Assembly (NCBI RefSeq): GCF_008274695.1
Contig: NZ_VTOU01000007.1
Coordinates: 1 to 64,000 of the forward strand
DNA: 64,000 nucleotides
Reading direction: 5' to 3'
Source of the DNA: Sphingomonas montanisoli
Lineage (GTDB): Bacteria > Pseudomonadota > Alphaproteobacteria > Sphingomonadales > Sphingomonadaceae
Shown here: positions 32,004 to 40,505 of the stretch, in pieces
How positions within the stretch are numbered: the stretch's first letter is position 1
Layout: each line of letters begins with the position of its first letter
Made by a program: the position numbers and the translations under genes
The notes under the pieces: generated by a model
What the model saw: only the letters and a program-made list of their open reading frames with translations
Databases searched by the model: none
What the model was told of the DNA's origin: nothing

Positions 32004-32924
32004 TCACCGAGCACTTTCGCCGCTTCCGATAGTGCCGAAATCGGCTTCGATCCGCGTCAGCACCAGATTGGCGGCGTGCGACAGCGATCGCGCGGGTACC
32101 ACGCACAGGCCCAAAGTCAGCGGGCGCACGGTCGCGTCGACAATCGGCACGAAGGCGAGTTCGCCCGCCGCGACCTCGCTCGCCACGTCGAGCGAGGTGA
32201 GCAGGCCGATGCCGACGCCCTCGACGACCAGTGACTTGAGCATCTGGATATTGTCGGCGCGCGCCGCGATCTCGATGGGCACCCCGCTCGCAACCTCCAG
32301 CGCCTGCACCTGTTGGCATAAGGCGAGCGGTTCGGCGGGCACGACGACGGGTTCGCCGACGCAGGCTGCGAAACGGGTCGGACCACCTTTGGCCAGACGA
32401 TGATCGGGCCGCGTGACGAAGCCCAGCACGACATCGGCATGCGCGCGGACTACGAGGTTGCGGCCGCTGCGGGGTTCGAGCAACAGGCCGAAGTCGGCCG
32501 CACCGCTCTCGATCGCGCCCTGGACATTGGCATTGTCGAGGACGCTGAGGCCGATCGTGATGCCCGGATGCTCGTCGCGGATCGCGCGGACGATGCGGGG
32601 GATCGTCCCGCGCGCCAGCGCGTCGATCAGGGCGATGTCTACATGGCCGCGCCGCAGACCCGTCAGGTCGTCGATTGAGGCGCGGACATCCTCCAGCCCC
32701 TTCTGCCAGCGCCCGCCCGCCGCCATCATCTGCTCGCCCGCCGCGGTCAGCCTGAGGCCGGTCGGCAGCCGTTCGAACAGCCGCGCACCCAGTTCGGCCT
32801 CCGCCTGCAGGATCTGCCGGTCGATCGCCGAAGCCGAGACGTTCAGGATCTCCGCCGCACGCCGGATCGATCCGGTGCGGCCCACCACCATGAAGTAGCG
32901 CAGGAAGCGCGAGAAGGCTGGCAT
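32004..32924 (-). CDS. LysR family transcriptional regulator
   Basis: The 306-residue protein has the LysR helix-turn-helix (about 1-62; FMVVGRTGSIRRAAEILNVSASAIDRQI) and a periplasmic-binding-like effector domain (about 90-295). It is divergent from a Rieske oxygenase gene and is followed on its own strand by two LLM genes, so it is the likely activator of both arms. In the intergenic region TTGA at 32970-32973 and TCAA at 32983-32986 form a T-N11-A-like dyad. The inducer is unknown. Confidence 0.88.
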   Translation of the reverse strand: MPAFSRFLRYFMVVGRTGSIRRAAEILNVSASAIDRQILQAEAELGARLFERLPTGLRLTAAGEQMMAAGGRWQKGLEDVRASIDDLTGLRRGHVDIALIDALARGTIPRIVRAIRDEHPGITIGLSVLDNANVQGAIESGAADFGLLLEPRSGRNLVVRAHADVVLGFVTRPDHRLAKGGPTRFAACVGEPVVVPAEPLALCQQVQALEVASGVPIEIAARADNIQMLKSLVVEGVGIGLLTSLDVASEVAAGELAFVPIVDATVRPLTLGLCVVPARSLSHAANLVLTRIEADFGTIGSGESAR

Positions 32925-33034
32925 CGGACCTGCTCTCTTTTTTGCAACACCTCGTCAAAATCATTGCGTTTGATCGCGCGTGTCAAGCGGGTGATGCTGC
33001 GACGCATCAAAACAACGTCGCAAACGAGTCCATC

Positions 33035-34084
33035 ATGGCCACCCAGCTTCGCCCGCCCGTCCCCGATTATGTCCCGCGCGGATCGACCTTCGATCCCGAT
33101 GACTGGGCGATCCTGGCGAAGCATTGGTATCCGGTCGCGCTGGTCCGCGAACTGGGCGACAAGCCGGTCGGCACCAAGCTGCTCGACGAGCCTCTGGTCG
33201 TCTATCGCGCCAATGGGAAGATCGTGGTCGCGGGCGATATCTGCCCGCATCGTGGTGTGCCGCTCAGCCTGGGCACGCAGACCGAAGCGGGCGTCGTCTG
33301 CGCTTATCACGGCCTGCGCTTCGGCGCCGACGGCCGCTGCAACCATATCCCCGCCAGCCCCGATCGCGCGGCGCCCGATCGGATGCGCGTCACCACCTAT
33401 CCGGCGGTCGAGCGCTACGGCCTCGTCTGGACCTGCCTGCGCCCCGAAGCCGGCGCCGATCCGGTCATCTGCCCGATGCCGCATTGGGACGACGAAGGAT
33501 TTCAGCAGATCACCTGCCCATGGATCGACATCCACGGTTTCGCGGGGCGACAGATGGAGGGTTTCCTCGACGTCGCGCACTTTGCCTTCGTCCACACCGC
33601 GACCTTCGGCGACGCGAACAATGCTGAGGTGCCGGCGTACAAGGCGATCAAGACCGAGGACGGCTTCTATGCCGATTATTGGAGCTCGGTCGGCAATTAT
33701 CCGATCGGCGTGGAGAAAGGCGTCCCGGGCTTCGATTGGCTGCGCCACTTCGAATGTTTCCTGCCTTTCACAGCGACGCTGACGATCCATTTTCCGGGCA
33801 AGGACCGGCTGGTGATCATGAACGCCGCGTCGCCGGTTTCCGCGAAAGTCACGCGCCTGTTCGCGCCGATCGGCCGCAACTTCGACACCGATCGGCCGGT
33901 GCAGGAGGTGTACGACTTCAACCAGCGCGTGTTTGAGGAGGACAAGGCGATCGTCGAAGCGCAGATGCCCGAATGCCTGCCGCTCGATCCGATGATGGAG
34001 GCGCACATCCCGGCCGACATGAGCTCGATGGCCTATCGTCGCGGCCTCAAGGACATGGGGCTCAGCCGCTTCTTCACCGCTTGA
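33035..34084 (+). CDS. Rieske non-haem iron oxygenase, large subunit
   Basis: The 349-residue protein has the Rieske cluster ligands Cys70-Pro-His72 and Cys89-x2-His92 and the catalytic iron triad Asp179-x2-His182-x4-His187 (FLDVAHFAFVHTATFG). Length and the DEPLVVYRANGKI opening fit the vanillate/dicamba O-demethylase and KshA-like branch of alpha-only Rieske oxygenases. It needs a separate reductase, which is not in the window. The ATG at 33035 is preferred over an upstream in-frame ATG at 32942. It is probably activated by the divergent LysR protein. Confidence 0.9.
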   Translation: MATQLRPPVPDYVPRGSTFDPDDWAILAKHWYPVALVRELGDKPVGTKLLDEPLVVYRANGKIVVAGDICPHRGVPLSLGTQTEAGVVCAYHGLRFGADGRCNHIPASPDRAAPDRMRVTTYPAVERYGLVWTCLRPEAGADPVICPMPHWDDEGFQQITCPWIDIHGFAGRQMEGFLDVAHFAFVHTATFGDANNAEVPAYKAIKTEDGFYADYWSSVGNYPIGVEKGVPGFDWLRHFECFLPFTATLTIHFPGKDRLVIMNAASPVSAKVTRLFAPIGRNFDTDRPVQEVYDFNQRVFEEDKAIVEAQMPECLPLDPMMEAHIPADMSSMAYRRGLKDMGLSRFFTA

Positions 34085-34138
34085 CCCGATCCGCCCGATC
34101 CCCTTGATGGCCCCTCATAAACTGAGAGGGGATCGGCA

Positions 34139-34912
34139 ATGGCCTATGAGTTCGTCACCGTCACGCGCGAAGGGCCGCTGACGATCGTCACGCTGAACCG
34201 GCCCGAAAGCCGCAACGCGCTCAATTCCGCCGCGCATCGCGAACTCGACGCGATCTTTGACGATTTCGCCGCCGATCCCGATCAATGGGTCGCGATCGTC
34301 ACCGGCGCGGGCGACAAGGCTTTCTCCGCAGGCATGGACCTGAAAGAGGTCAGCAAGGGCATGGGCGCGCTTCCCAAGAGCGGCTTTGCCGGGCTCACCC
34401 ACCGGTTCGACTGCACCAAGCCGATCATCGCTGCGGTCAACGGCGTCGCGATGGGCGGCGGTTTCGAAACTGCGCTCGCCTGTGACGTGATCATCGCGTC
34501 GGCCAATGCCCAGTTCGGCCTGCCCGAGCCGGTCGTCGGGGTCGCGGCGCTCGCGGGCGGCCTCCTGCGCTTGCCGCGCACGATCGGGGTCAAGGCGGCG
34601 ATGCCGATGATGCTGACCGGCAAGCCTGTCAGCGCGGCGGAGGGGCATCGCCTTGGTTTCGTTTACCAGGTTGTCGAGGGCGACGTGCTGGAGGCCGCGC
34701 GTGCCTTCGCGGCCGATATCCTGCGCTGCTCGCCGATGGCGGTCCGTGCGGCGAAGGAGGTGGTCGTGCGCGGGATGGAGTTGCCGCTCGAAGACGCGCT
34801 GAAGCAGCAGTCGCAATGGCCCGCCGTAAAGGCGCTCTTCACCTCGGAGGATATGCGCGAAGGCCCGCGCGCCTTCGCCGAGAAGCGCGCACCGAAGTGG
34901 AAGGGGCGCTGA
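34139..34912 (+). CDS. enoyl-CoA hydratase/isomerase family protein
   Basis: The 257-residue crotonase-fold protein has LNRPESRNALN, the oxyanion-hole segment KAFSAGMDLKE and NGVAMGGGFETALACD, followed by the FGLPEPVVGV block. The second catalytic glutamate is present in the LPEP motif, while the first is replaced in the FETALAC region. The gene is preceded by a GAGAGGGGATCGGCA ribosome site. Together with the Rieske and LLM genes it suggests ring or side-chain breakdown through CoA intermediates. Confidence 0.9.
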   Translation: MAYEFVTVTREGPLTIVTLNRPESRNALNSAAHRELDAIFDDFAADPDQWVAIVTGAGDKAFSAGMDLKEVSKGMGALPKSGFAGLTHRFDCTKPIIAAVNGVAMGGGFETALACDVIIASANAQFGLPEPVVGVAALAGGLLRLPRTIGVKAAMPMMLTGKPVSAAEGHRLGFVYQVVEGDVLEAARAFAADILRCSPMAVRAAKEVVVRGMELPLEDALKQQSQWPAVKALFTSEDMREGPRAFAEKRAPKWKGR

Positions 34913-35012
34913 TCGCCTGAAGCGATCGCGGACGGCGCATCCATCGCAAAAAGGAGCGCTACAGCGTCCGCGCGGTGGTCGATGAAGGCGCATCTGAAAA
35001 GGAGAGGCGGCC

Positions 35013-35930
35013 ATGAAATTCTTCTACCTGTTCCCCGGGCGCGGCGTGCCGGTCAACGAGGCGCTGATGTCGGGCAAGGTGTGCAACCGGCTCGCGATCG
35101 CGGCGGAGCAAGCGGGCTTTTACGGCGTCGGCCTCGATCAACATCCCGCCCCCGTCATGCCGTGGCTGCAGGGGCCGGGCGGGCATCATTGCTTCGATCC
35201 ATTCATCGGCCTGGCATCGGCCGCCGCCGTCGCGCCGAAACTGCGCCTGCTCACCTATCTGGCGGTGATCCCGTTCTACAATCCGTTCCAGCTGACCAAG
35301 ATGGTCAACACGCTCGACATGTTCAGCGACGGCCGCCTGATCCTGGGCGCGGGCATCGGCTATATGCAGGGCGAATTCGAGGCGATGGGGATCGACTTCG
35401 ACAAGCGCAACGAACTGTTCGTCGAATCGCTGGAGGTGTTCCGCAAGGCATCGACCGGCGAACCCGTCGACTATGACGGGGCGGGTTTCACTGCGCGCGG
35501 CGTCGTGATCCAGCCGACCGCGATCCAGCGCCCGCACCCGCCGATCTGGCTGGGCGGCAACGCCAAGCTCACCCGCCGTCGCGTCGCCGAGTTCGCGCAG
35601 GGCTGGCTGCCGATGCCGCTCAAGCGCAGCCGCGGCAATACCGATCACAAGGTGCCGGCGCTCGAGAGCGTCGAAGATCTGAAGAACCTGCTGCCCGAAA
35701 TGTTCGAGCATAAGGAGAAGATCGGCCGCACCGATCCGATCGACATCGTGATCTCCTCCGGCCTCGTCATGCCCAACATCCCCTGGGACGAGCAGGTCGA
35801 TCTGCTGAAGGAATATCAGGCGATCGGCGTCACCGGGCTCACCGTCGGCGGGATGGGCGACACGCCGGAGGATGCGGAAGACTTCATCCGCCGCTATGGC
35901 GAAGAGGTGATCGCCAAGTTCGAAGGATGA
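35013..35930 (+). CDS. LLM-class flavin/F420-dependent oxidoreductase
   Basis: The 305-residue luciferase-fold protein has FYGVGLDQHPAP, LLTYLAVIPFYNPFQLTK and MFSDGRLILGAGIGYMQGEFEAMG, the usual LLM loops that contact the flavin. It starts 101 bases after the enoyl-CoA hydratase gene with a GGAGAGGCGGCC ribosome site, and 27 bases before the first cofactor F420 gene. Close spacing with cofD-cofC makes it the best candidate in the window for a real F420 user. The substrate is unknown. Confidence 0.88.
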   Translation: MKFFYLFPGRGVPVNEALMSGKVCNRLAIAAEQAGFYGVGLDQHPAPVMPWLQGPGGHHCFDPFIGLASAAAVAPKLRLLTYLAVIPFYNPFQLTKMVNTLDMFSDGRLILGAGIGYMQGEFEAMGIDFDKRNELFVESLEVFRKASTGEPVDYDGAGFTARGVVIQPTAIQRPHPPIWLGGNAKLTRRRVAEFAQGWLPMPLKRSRGNTDHKVPALESVEDLKNLLPEMFEHKEKIGRTDPIDIVISSGLVMPNIPWDEQVDLLKEYQAIGVTGLTVGGMGDTPEDAEDFIRRYGEEVIAKFEG

Positions 35931-35956
35931 ATTGTGTCGAAGTCGGGTGGGATTGA

Positions 35957-36880
35957 ATGAGCGTCGTCGTCCTCACGGGTGGGGTCGGCGGCGCCAAATT
36001 GGTGCTGGGGCTCGCGCAGCTCGTCTCCGCCGCCGATCTGACCGCGATCGTCAACACGGGCGATGACTTCCGCCATTTCGGCCTCGCCATCTCACCCGAT
36101 ATCGACACGCTGCTCTATACGTTGTCGGGCAAGTCCAACACCGAACTCGGCTGGGGTCGCGCGGGGGAAAGCTGGAACTTCATGGCGGCGCTGCGGTCGC
36201 TCAGCGCGCCCGACTGGTTCAATCTGGGCGATGGCGATCTCGCGCTCCATGTCCTGCGCAGCGCGCGGCTGGCGGCAGGCGAGCCGCTATCGGCGATCAT
36301 CGCGGATTTCGCCGCGAAGTGGGATATCGGCCTTTCCGTCCTGCCGATGACCGACGATGCGGTCGCGACCCGGCTGGAAACCGACGCGGGCCTGCTCGAT
36401 TTCCAGGACTATTTCGTCCGCCTGCGCTGCGCCCCCGCGACTTCGGCGATCCGTTTCGACGGCGCGGATGCCGCAAAGCCTGCGCCCGGTGTGGTCGACG
36501 CGATCATGGGCGCGAGCGCGATCGTCATCGCGCCCTCCAATCCCTTCCTCAGCGTCGATCCGATCCTTGCCGTCCCCGCGATCCGCGCGGCGCTGGCGGA
36601 GACCAAGGCACCCGTCGTCGCGGTGTCGCCGATCGTCGGCGGCGCGGCGGTGAAGGGGCCGACCGCCAAGCTGATGGGCGAACTTGGCCTGATGGTCAGC
36701 GCCTCGGCGGTCGCCGCCCATTATGGCGACATCCTCGATGGCCTGCTGGTCGACGAACGCGATCCGCCCGAGGATATCGGCGGTGTCGTGGTCGCGCGCG
36801 CCGACACACTGATGCACGATCTTGACGACCGCATCCGCGTCGCCCGCGCCGCGCTCGCCCTCGCCGAAAGCCTCAAATGA
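35957..36880 (+). CDS. cofD: 2-phospho-L-lactate transferase CofD (FbiA), F420 synthesis
   Basis: CofD joins the activated phospho-lactate (or phosphoenolpyruvate or 3-phosphoglycerate) unit to FO, giving the F420 core. The 307-residue protein has the diagnostic GGVGGAKLVLGLA start (about 8-20), NTGDDFRHFGLAISPDIDT, and APSNPFLSVDPILAV. Length is that of the family. It overlaps cofC by four bases (ATGA), as expected for a two-enzyme unit. FO synthase and the glutamate ligase are not in the window. F420 is scattered among proteobacteria, which makes this a notable locus. Confidence 0.95.
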   Translation: MSVVVLTGGVGGAKLVLGLAQLVSAADLTAIVNTGDDFRHFGLAISPDIDTLLYTLSGKSNTELGWGRAGESWNFMAALRSLSAPDWFNLGDGDLALHVLRSARLAAGEPLSAIIADFAAKWDIGLSVLPMTDDAVATRLETDAGLLDFQDYFVRLRCAPATSAIRFDGADAAKPAPGVVDAIMGASAIVIAPSNPFLSVDPILAVPAIRAALAETKAPVVAVSPIVGGAAVKGPTAKLMGELGLMVSASAVAAHYGDILDGLLVDERDPPEDIGGVVVARADTLMHDLDDRIRVARAALALAESLK

Positions 36881-37410
36881 TCGGTTGGACCGCTCTGGTC
36901 CCGATCAAGGCGCCAGCCGACCGCAAGACCCGCCTGGCTCCCCATCTCTCGCCGGCCGAGCGTGAGGCGCTGACCGACGACATGCTCGCTCACGTCGCCG
37001 AAGTGCTGAAGGCCAGTCCGTCGGTCGCGCGGGCAATCCTGCTGTCACCCGAACCGCCCGAAGACGGCTTCGACGGCTGGATCGCCGACGAAGGACGCGG
37101 CCTCAATGCCGAGCTGGAGGGTGCTCGCGCGCATCTGGATTGCGATCTGCTCGTCCTCCACGCCGATCTGCCGCGGCTGACGGTCCATGATGTCGAGACG
37201 TTGTTGGCGGACGCTGTCGACGTCGCTGCGATCGTCCCCGATCGCCACCATGTCGGGACGAATGCAATCGCATTGCCCGCCGGCGCCGCTTTCACCTTCG
37301 CATTCGGGGAAAACAGCTTTGCCGCCCATCGCGCGAAACCCGGAACTCTCATCGTCGAGAGCCCCGGGCTGATGCACGATGTCGATCGGATCGAGGATCT
37401 GATCGGGTAG
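36877..37410 (+). CDS. cofC: phospholactate (PEP/3-PG) guanylyltransferase CofC (FbiD), F420 synthesis
   Basis: The 177-residue nucleotidyltransferase activates the side-chain acid with GTP before CofD uses it. It has the N-terminal LVPIKAPADRKTRLAP loop with the conserved Lys and Arg residues, LVLHADLPRL holding the metal-binding Asp, and a C-terminal GENSFAAH block. Proteobacterial CofC enzymes differ in acid choice; Paraburkholderia-type ones use 3-phosphoglycerate. The acid used here cannot be read directly. The gene abuts the convergent OsmC gene with no spacer. Confidence 0.93.
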   Translation: MIGWTALVPIKAPADRKTRLAPHLSPAEREALTDDMLAHVAEVLKASPSVARAILLSPEPPEDGFDGWIADEGRGLNAELEGARAHLDCDLLVLHADLPRLTVHDVETLLADAVDVAAIVPDRHHVGTNAIALPAGAAFTFAFGENSFAAHRAKPGTLIVESPGLMHDVDRIEDLIG

Positions 37411-37836
37411 TTAGGCGAGTTTGGCGTCGAGCGTGATCGGTGCCTTGAACAGCTTCGACACCGGGCAACCCGCCTTGGCGCCGGCCGCGATCTCCTGGAA
37501 TTTGGCGTTGTCGATGCCGGGGATTGTGGCCGTCAGGTCGAGCTTGATCGCGGTGATCGAGAAGCCGTCGACATCCTCCAGCGTCACCGTCGCGACGGTA
37601 TCCATCGCGTCGGCCTTGAAGCCCGCCTGTTCGAGCGCGAGCGACAGCGCCATCGTGAAGCAGCCGGCATGCGCCGCGCCCAGCAATTCTTCCGGGTTGG
37701 TGCCCGCCACGCCTTCGAAACGGCTGGCAAAGCCATAAGGATGTGCGTCGATTGCCTTGCTGTCGGTGCTGATTGCGCCGCGGCCATCCTTCAGGCCACC
37801 TTCCCAATGGGCACTGCCCTTGCGATTGATCTTCAT
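37411..37836 (-). CDS. osmC: OsmC family hydroperoxide reductase
   Basis: The 141-residue protein is of the OsmC/Ohr type, a thiol peroxidase for organic hydroperoxides. Both catalytic cysteines are in place, one in LLGAAHAGCFTMAL (about residue 59) and one in GAKAGCPVSKLF (about 125), with the conserved Arg/Glu pair near the N-terminal half (SRFEGVAGTNPEELL). That is the OsmC branch, which uses dihydrolipoyl donors in related enzymes. It is the last gene of a minus-strand unit with a membrane protein and an SDR and may protect against oxidative by-products. Confidence 0.92.
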   Translation of the reverse strand: MKINRKGSAHWEGGLKDGRGAISTDSKAIDAHPYGFASRFEGVAGTNPEELLGAAHAGCFTMALSLALEQAGFKADAMDTVATVTLEDVDGFSITAIKLDLTATIPGIDNAKFQEIAAGAKAGCPVSKLFKAPITLDAKLA

Positions 37837-37859
37837 TGGAAATCTCCTTTTTCAGACGG

Positions 37860-38354
37860 TTACGCCAACGCGGCGGGACGGAAACGGGTTGCGATCAGAT
37901 ATCCCAACGCGACATTCGCGATCAGGACCACGCCTTGCGCGACGGCAAACGGCGGTTCAGTGCCGGTGGGCGCAAGTGCGTTGAGCGCGGGCACCTTCAG
38001 GAAGGACTGCACCACCAGCACGAACAGGTTCAGGTAGAGCGCGATCACCGCCGTCACGGTGTAGGTGATGCGCGCCATGCCTTGCAGTTTGACGACGTAG
38101 AGCGCGACCGCGGCGATGATCAGGTCGATCGTCGAGATCACCCCGAAACCGAGCGCCGGCGTGAAGCCCGCAAAGGGGAACAGGAAGCCGGTCAGGCTGG
38201 TCAGTGCGGTAAAGGCGAGGAAGATCGCCGTGGTGATCTTCATGTACCGCCCGGCGATCATGGCGGGGAGGGCGATCAGCCCCGCGGCAATCCCGATCAG
38301 GCTGATGGCGACGTGCAGCGCGACGAAGGCCTGCACCGAAAGTCCGAGGATCAT
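37860..38354 (-). CDS. four-helix integral membrane protein of unknown function
   Basis: The 164-residue protein has four hydrophobic segments (about 4-30, 40-65, 75-100, 130-155) with short loops and no cofactor motif. It resembles small DoxX-like or DUF-type membrane proteins found with oxidoreductases. The ATG at 38354 is chosen because the membrane pattern starts there. It lies between the SDR and OsmC genes with 23 and 31 base gaps, so the three form one operon, which the divergent GlxA-type regulator probably controls. Confidence 0.7.
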   Translation of the reverse strand: MILGLSVQAFVALHVAISLIGIAAGLIALPAMIAGRYMKITTAIFLAFTALTSLTGFLFPFAGFTPALGFGVISTIDLIIAAVALYVVKLQGMARITYTVTAVIALYLNLFVLVVQSFLKVPALNALAPTGTEPPFAVAQGVVLIANVALGYLIATRFRPAALA

Positions 38355-38385
38355 GACGTGTCTCCTTTCATCATCGATGCGGGCA

Positions 38386-39165
38386 TCACGCGGCGTAGCG
38401 TGCGGCCGGCTGGTTGCGGGACAGGTTGGGGCGGAGCGCACCGCGCGCCGTCAGGTAGGTGTCGAGATCGGCCGTGTCGGGCAGCGACGGGATCGTGATC
38501 GTCTCGCCCAGATCCAGCCCTCCGATCGCGGCGTCGACCATGTCGTCGACCTCCATGATCATGTGCGCGGGCAGATTGGCGAGCTGTGCCTCGTCCCAGA
38601 TCGCGGTGCGGGTGATGCCGGGCAATACCGCCTGGACGCGCACACCCTTCGGCGCCAGTTCGGCATTCAGCCCTTCACTGAAGGCGAGCACGAATGCCTT
38701 GGTCGCCGGATAGACCGCGGTGAACGCCTCGGGCATCAGCGCGGTGACCGACGTGATGTTGATGATCGTGCCGTTGCCTGCCTTGGCGAGACGCGGGGCG
38801 ATCGCGGCCGACAGCCGGGTGACGGCGGTGACGTTCAGGTCGATCATCTGCTGGAGGTGCGACAGATCGGCTTCGACGAAGGCGGTCTCGCCGGCGATCC
38901 CCGCATTGTTGACCAGGGTCGTGATCGCGGCATCGTCGCGCAACCGCGCCTCGACCTTCGCAAGGTCTTCGGCCTTGCCCAGATCGGCGGCGATGATCTC
39001 GACCTTGACGCCGGTGTCGCGGCGCAGCGTTTCGGCCAGTTGCTCCAGCTTCGCGGCGTTGCGCGCGACGAGGATCAGGTCGTGGCCCCGGCGCGCGAGC
39101 CGGTCCGCATAAGTGGCGCCGATACCGATCGATGCGCCGGTGACGAGGGCAGTTCCCTTGCTCAT
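38386..39165 (-). CDS. short-chain dehydrogenase/reductase (SDR)
   Basis: The 259-residue SDR has TGASIGIG, LVARN after the second strand (basic residue, NADP preference), NNAG, INITS with the catalytic serine, and YPATK. The late VLPGITRTAIWDE segment matches the DltE-like branch (YqjQ/short-chain dehydrogenase of 'SDR family NAD(P)-dependent' type). It is the first gene of the SDR-membrane-OsmC operon. The intergenic region to the divergent regulator contains an interrupted palindrome. Confidence 0.88.
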   Translation of the reverse strand: MSKGTALVTGASIGIGATYADRLARRGHDLILVARNAAKLEQLAETLRRDTGVKVEIIAADLGKAEDLAKVEARLRDDAAITTLVNNAGIAGETAFVEADLSHLQQMIDLNVTAVTRLSAAIAPRLAKAGNGTIINITSVTALMPEAFTAVYPATKAFVLAFSEGLNAELAPKGVRVQAVLPGITRTAIWDEAQLANLPAHMIMEVDDMVDAAIGGLDLGETITIPSLPDTADLDTYLTARGALRPNLSRNQPAARYAA

Positions 39166-39186
39166 GTCGAGTCTCCCGTTTCGGAG

Positions 39187-39223
39187 GACAGGGCGGATGA
39201 TCGTTTCGTCCGCGTTCCCTGTC
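39187..39223. promoter_or_regulatory. candidate operator between the SDR operon and its divergent regulator
   Basis: GACAGGG (39187-39193) and CCCTGTC (39217-39223) form perfect outer arms. CGGA (39194-39197) and TCCG (39209-39212) form an inner pair. The dyad begins 22 bases upstream of the SDR start. Its position fits repression or activation of the SDR operon by the GlxA-type protein, which is an inference. Confidence 0.4.
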
Positions 39224-39385
39224 GATCCCTTATGAAATCAAAGGAGGGCGACGTTGCACCTATACCTGAGTGTGATTGCCAGGCCGTCGTCGCTCTCCGT
39301 GATCAGAGGAATAGGTCGGTTGCGGATCGCTCGGGATTGGCGGATACGACATTAGGCGGGTCATTTCCGACAAAGGAGCTGCGCG

Positions 39386-40372
39386 GTGGTGGATAAGGGC
39401 GAGCTGACGGCCGAAGTCGGCATCATCATCTATCCCGATTGTCAGCTCGGCATGGTCCACGGCCTGACCGAGATGCTCGACGTCGCCGGCCGATTTGCCG
39501 TCGCGCGTGATCGGGCACCGTTGCGGGTTAGCCACTGGCAATTGCGCGACGGCACGGTCGAACGATCGTTCGACAGCCACCCGGATGTGAAACGCCGGGC
39601 CGTCCCCGACATGTTGATTGCTCCGGGCAGCATGCACAATCTGATCTCCGCTGAGGATGCCGCGCCTTTTGCCCGCTTCCTGCGGGATCATCACGCTCAG
39701 GGTGCCTTGCTGGCGTCGACCTGTGCCGGCGCCTTCCTGCTGGCGGAGACCCGGCTGCTCGAAGGGCGTCCGGCCACGACTCACTGGTATTTCGCCGATG
39801 CCTTCCGCGATCGCTTTCCGGGCGTGCGTCTCGAAATTGATCGGATGGTGATCGACGATGGCGACATCCTCACCGCGGGCGGGTTGATGGCGTGGACCGA
39901 TCTGGGCCTGCGCATCGTCGAACGCTTTCTCGGCCAGACCTTGATGATGGAAACCGCGAAGTTCCTGCTGCTCGATCCGGGTTCACGCGAGCAGCGCCAT
40001 TACGCCCCGTTCGCGCCGAAGCTGACGCACGGTGACGAGGCGATATTGAAGGTCCAGCACTGGCTGCAGGCACGAGAGGCGCGGGCGGTCAGCGTCGCCG
40101 ACATGGCGCGCGAGGCGCATCTGGAGGAACGCACCTTCCTGCGCCGCTTCAAGGCTGCGACGGGCCTCAAGCCGATCGAATATGTCCAGCATCTGCGCAT
40201 CGGCAAGGCGCGCGAGCTGCTCGAATTCACGAAGCGCTCGGTCGAACAGATCGCGTGGGGCGTCGGCTATGAAGACGCCGCCGCCTTCCGCAAACTGTTC
40301 CACCGCATGATCGGCCTGTCCCCCGGCGACTATCGCCAGAAATTCGCCGCGCCGATGGAGGAGGCGGCCTGA
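39386..40372 (+). CDS. GlxA family AraC-type regulator with a DJ-1/PfpI domain
   Basis: The 328-residue protein starts with GTG after an AAAGGAGCTGC ribosome site. Residues 1-190 form a DJ-1/PfpI-like domain with the nucleophile-elbow-like STCAGAFLLAET segment. Residues about 225-320 form an AraC/XylS double helix-turn-helix (VSVADMAREAHLEERTFLRR and RSVEQIAWGVGYEDAAAFRK). Members sense small metabolites and activate neighbouring genes. It is divergent from the SDR operon. Downstream lies a long inverted repeat. Confidence 0.9.
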   Translation: MVDKGELTAEVGIIIYPDCQLGMVHGLTEMLDVAGRFAVARDRAPLRVSHWQLRDGTVERSFDSHPDVKRRAVPDMLIAPGSMHNLISAEDAAPFARFLRDHHAQGALLASTCAGAFLLAETRLLEGRPATTHWYFADAFRDRFPGVRLEIDRMVIDDGDILTAGGLMAWTDLGLRIVERFLGQTLMMETAKFLLLDPGSREQRHYAPFAPKLTHGDEAILKVQHWLQAREARAVSVADMAREAHLEERTFLRRFKAATGLKPIEYVQHLRIGKARELLEFTKRSVEQIAWGVGYEDAAAFRKLFHRMIGLSPGDYRQKFAAPMEEAA

Positions 40373-40379
40373 CCTTGAT

Positions 40380-40505
40380 CCTCCCCCGGAGGGGGAGGGG
40401 GACCAGCGAAGCTGGTGGAGGGGTATTGCCCGGCAGCGAAGGTCCGTAATTGTGGCGACTACCCCTCCACCGCCTTTGGCGGTCCCCCTCCCCCTCCGGG
40501 GGAGG
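40380..40505. repeat. long GC-rich inverted repeat (REP/BIME-like element)
   Basis: Outer arms of 25 bases (40380-40404 and 40481-40505) are exact complements. Inner 12-base arms (40414-40425 and 40460-40471) are also exact. The rightmost part spans the stop and the last 14 codons of the AmpR-like gene. The arms share the CCTCCCCC-type core with the repeat at 59356-59471. Such elements are typically scattered by RAYT-type transposases; none is encoded here. Confidence 0.8.

Noticed and set aside
39232-39396. A small reading frame in the intergenic region before the GlxA-type gene
   Set aside because: It overlaps the regulator start, has no ribosome site of quality and a composition unlike the neighbours' proteins.
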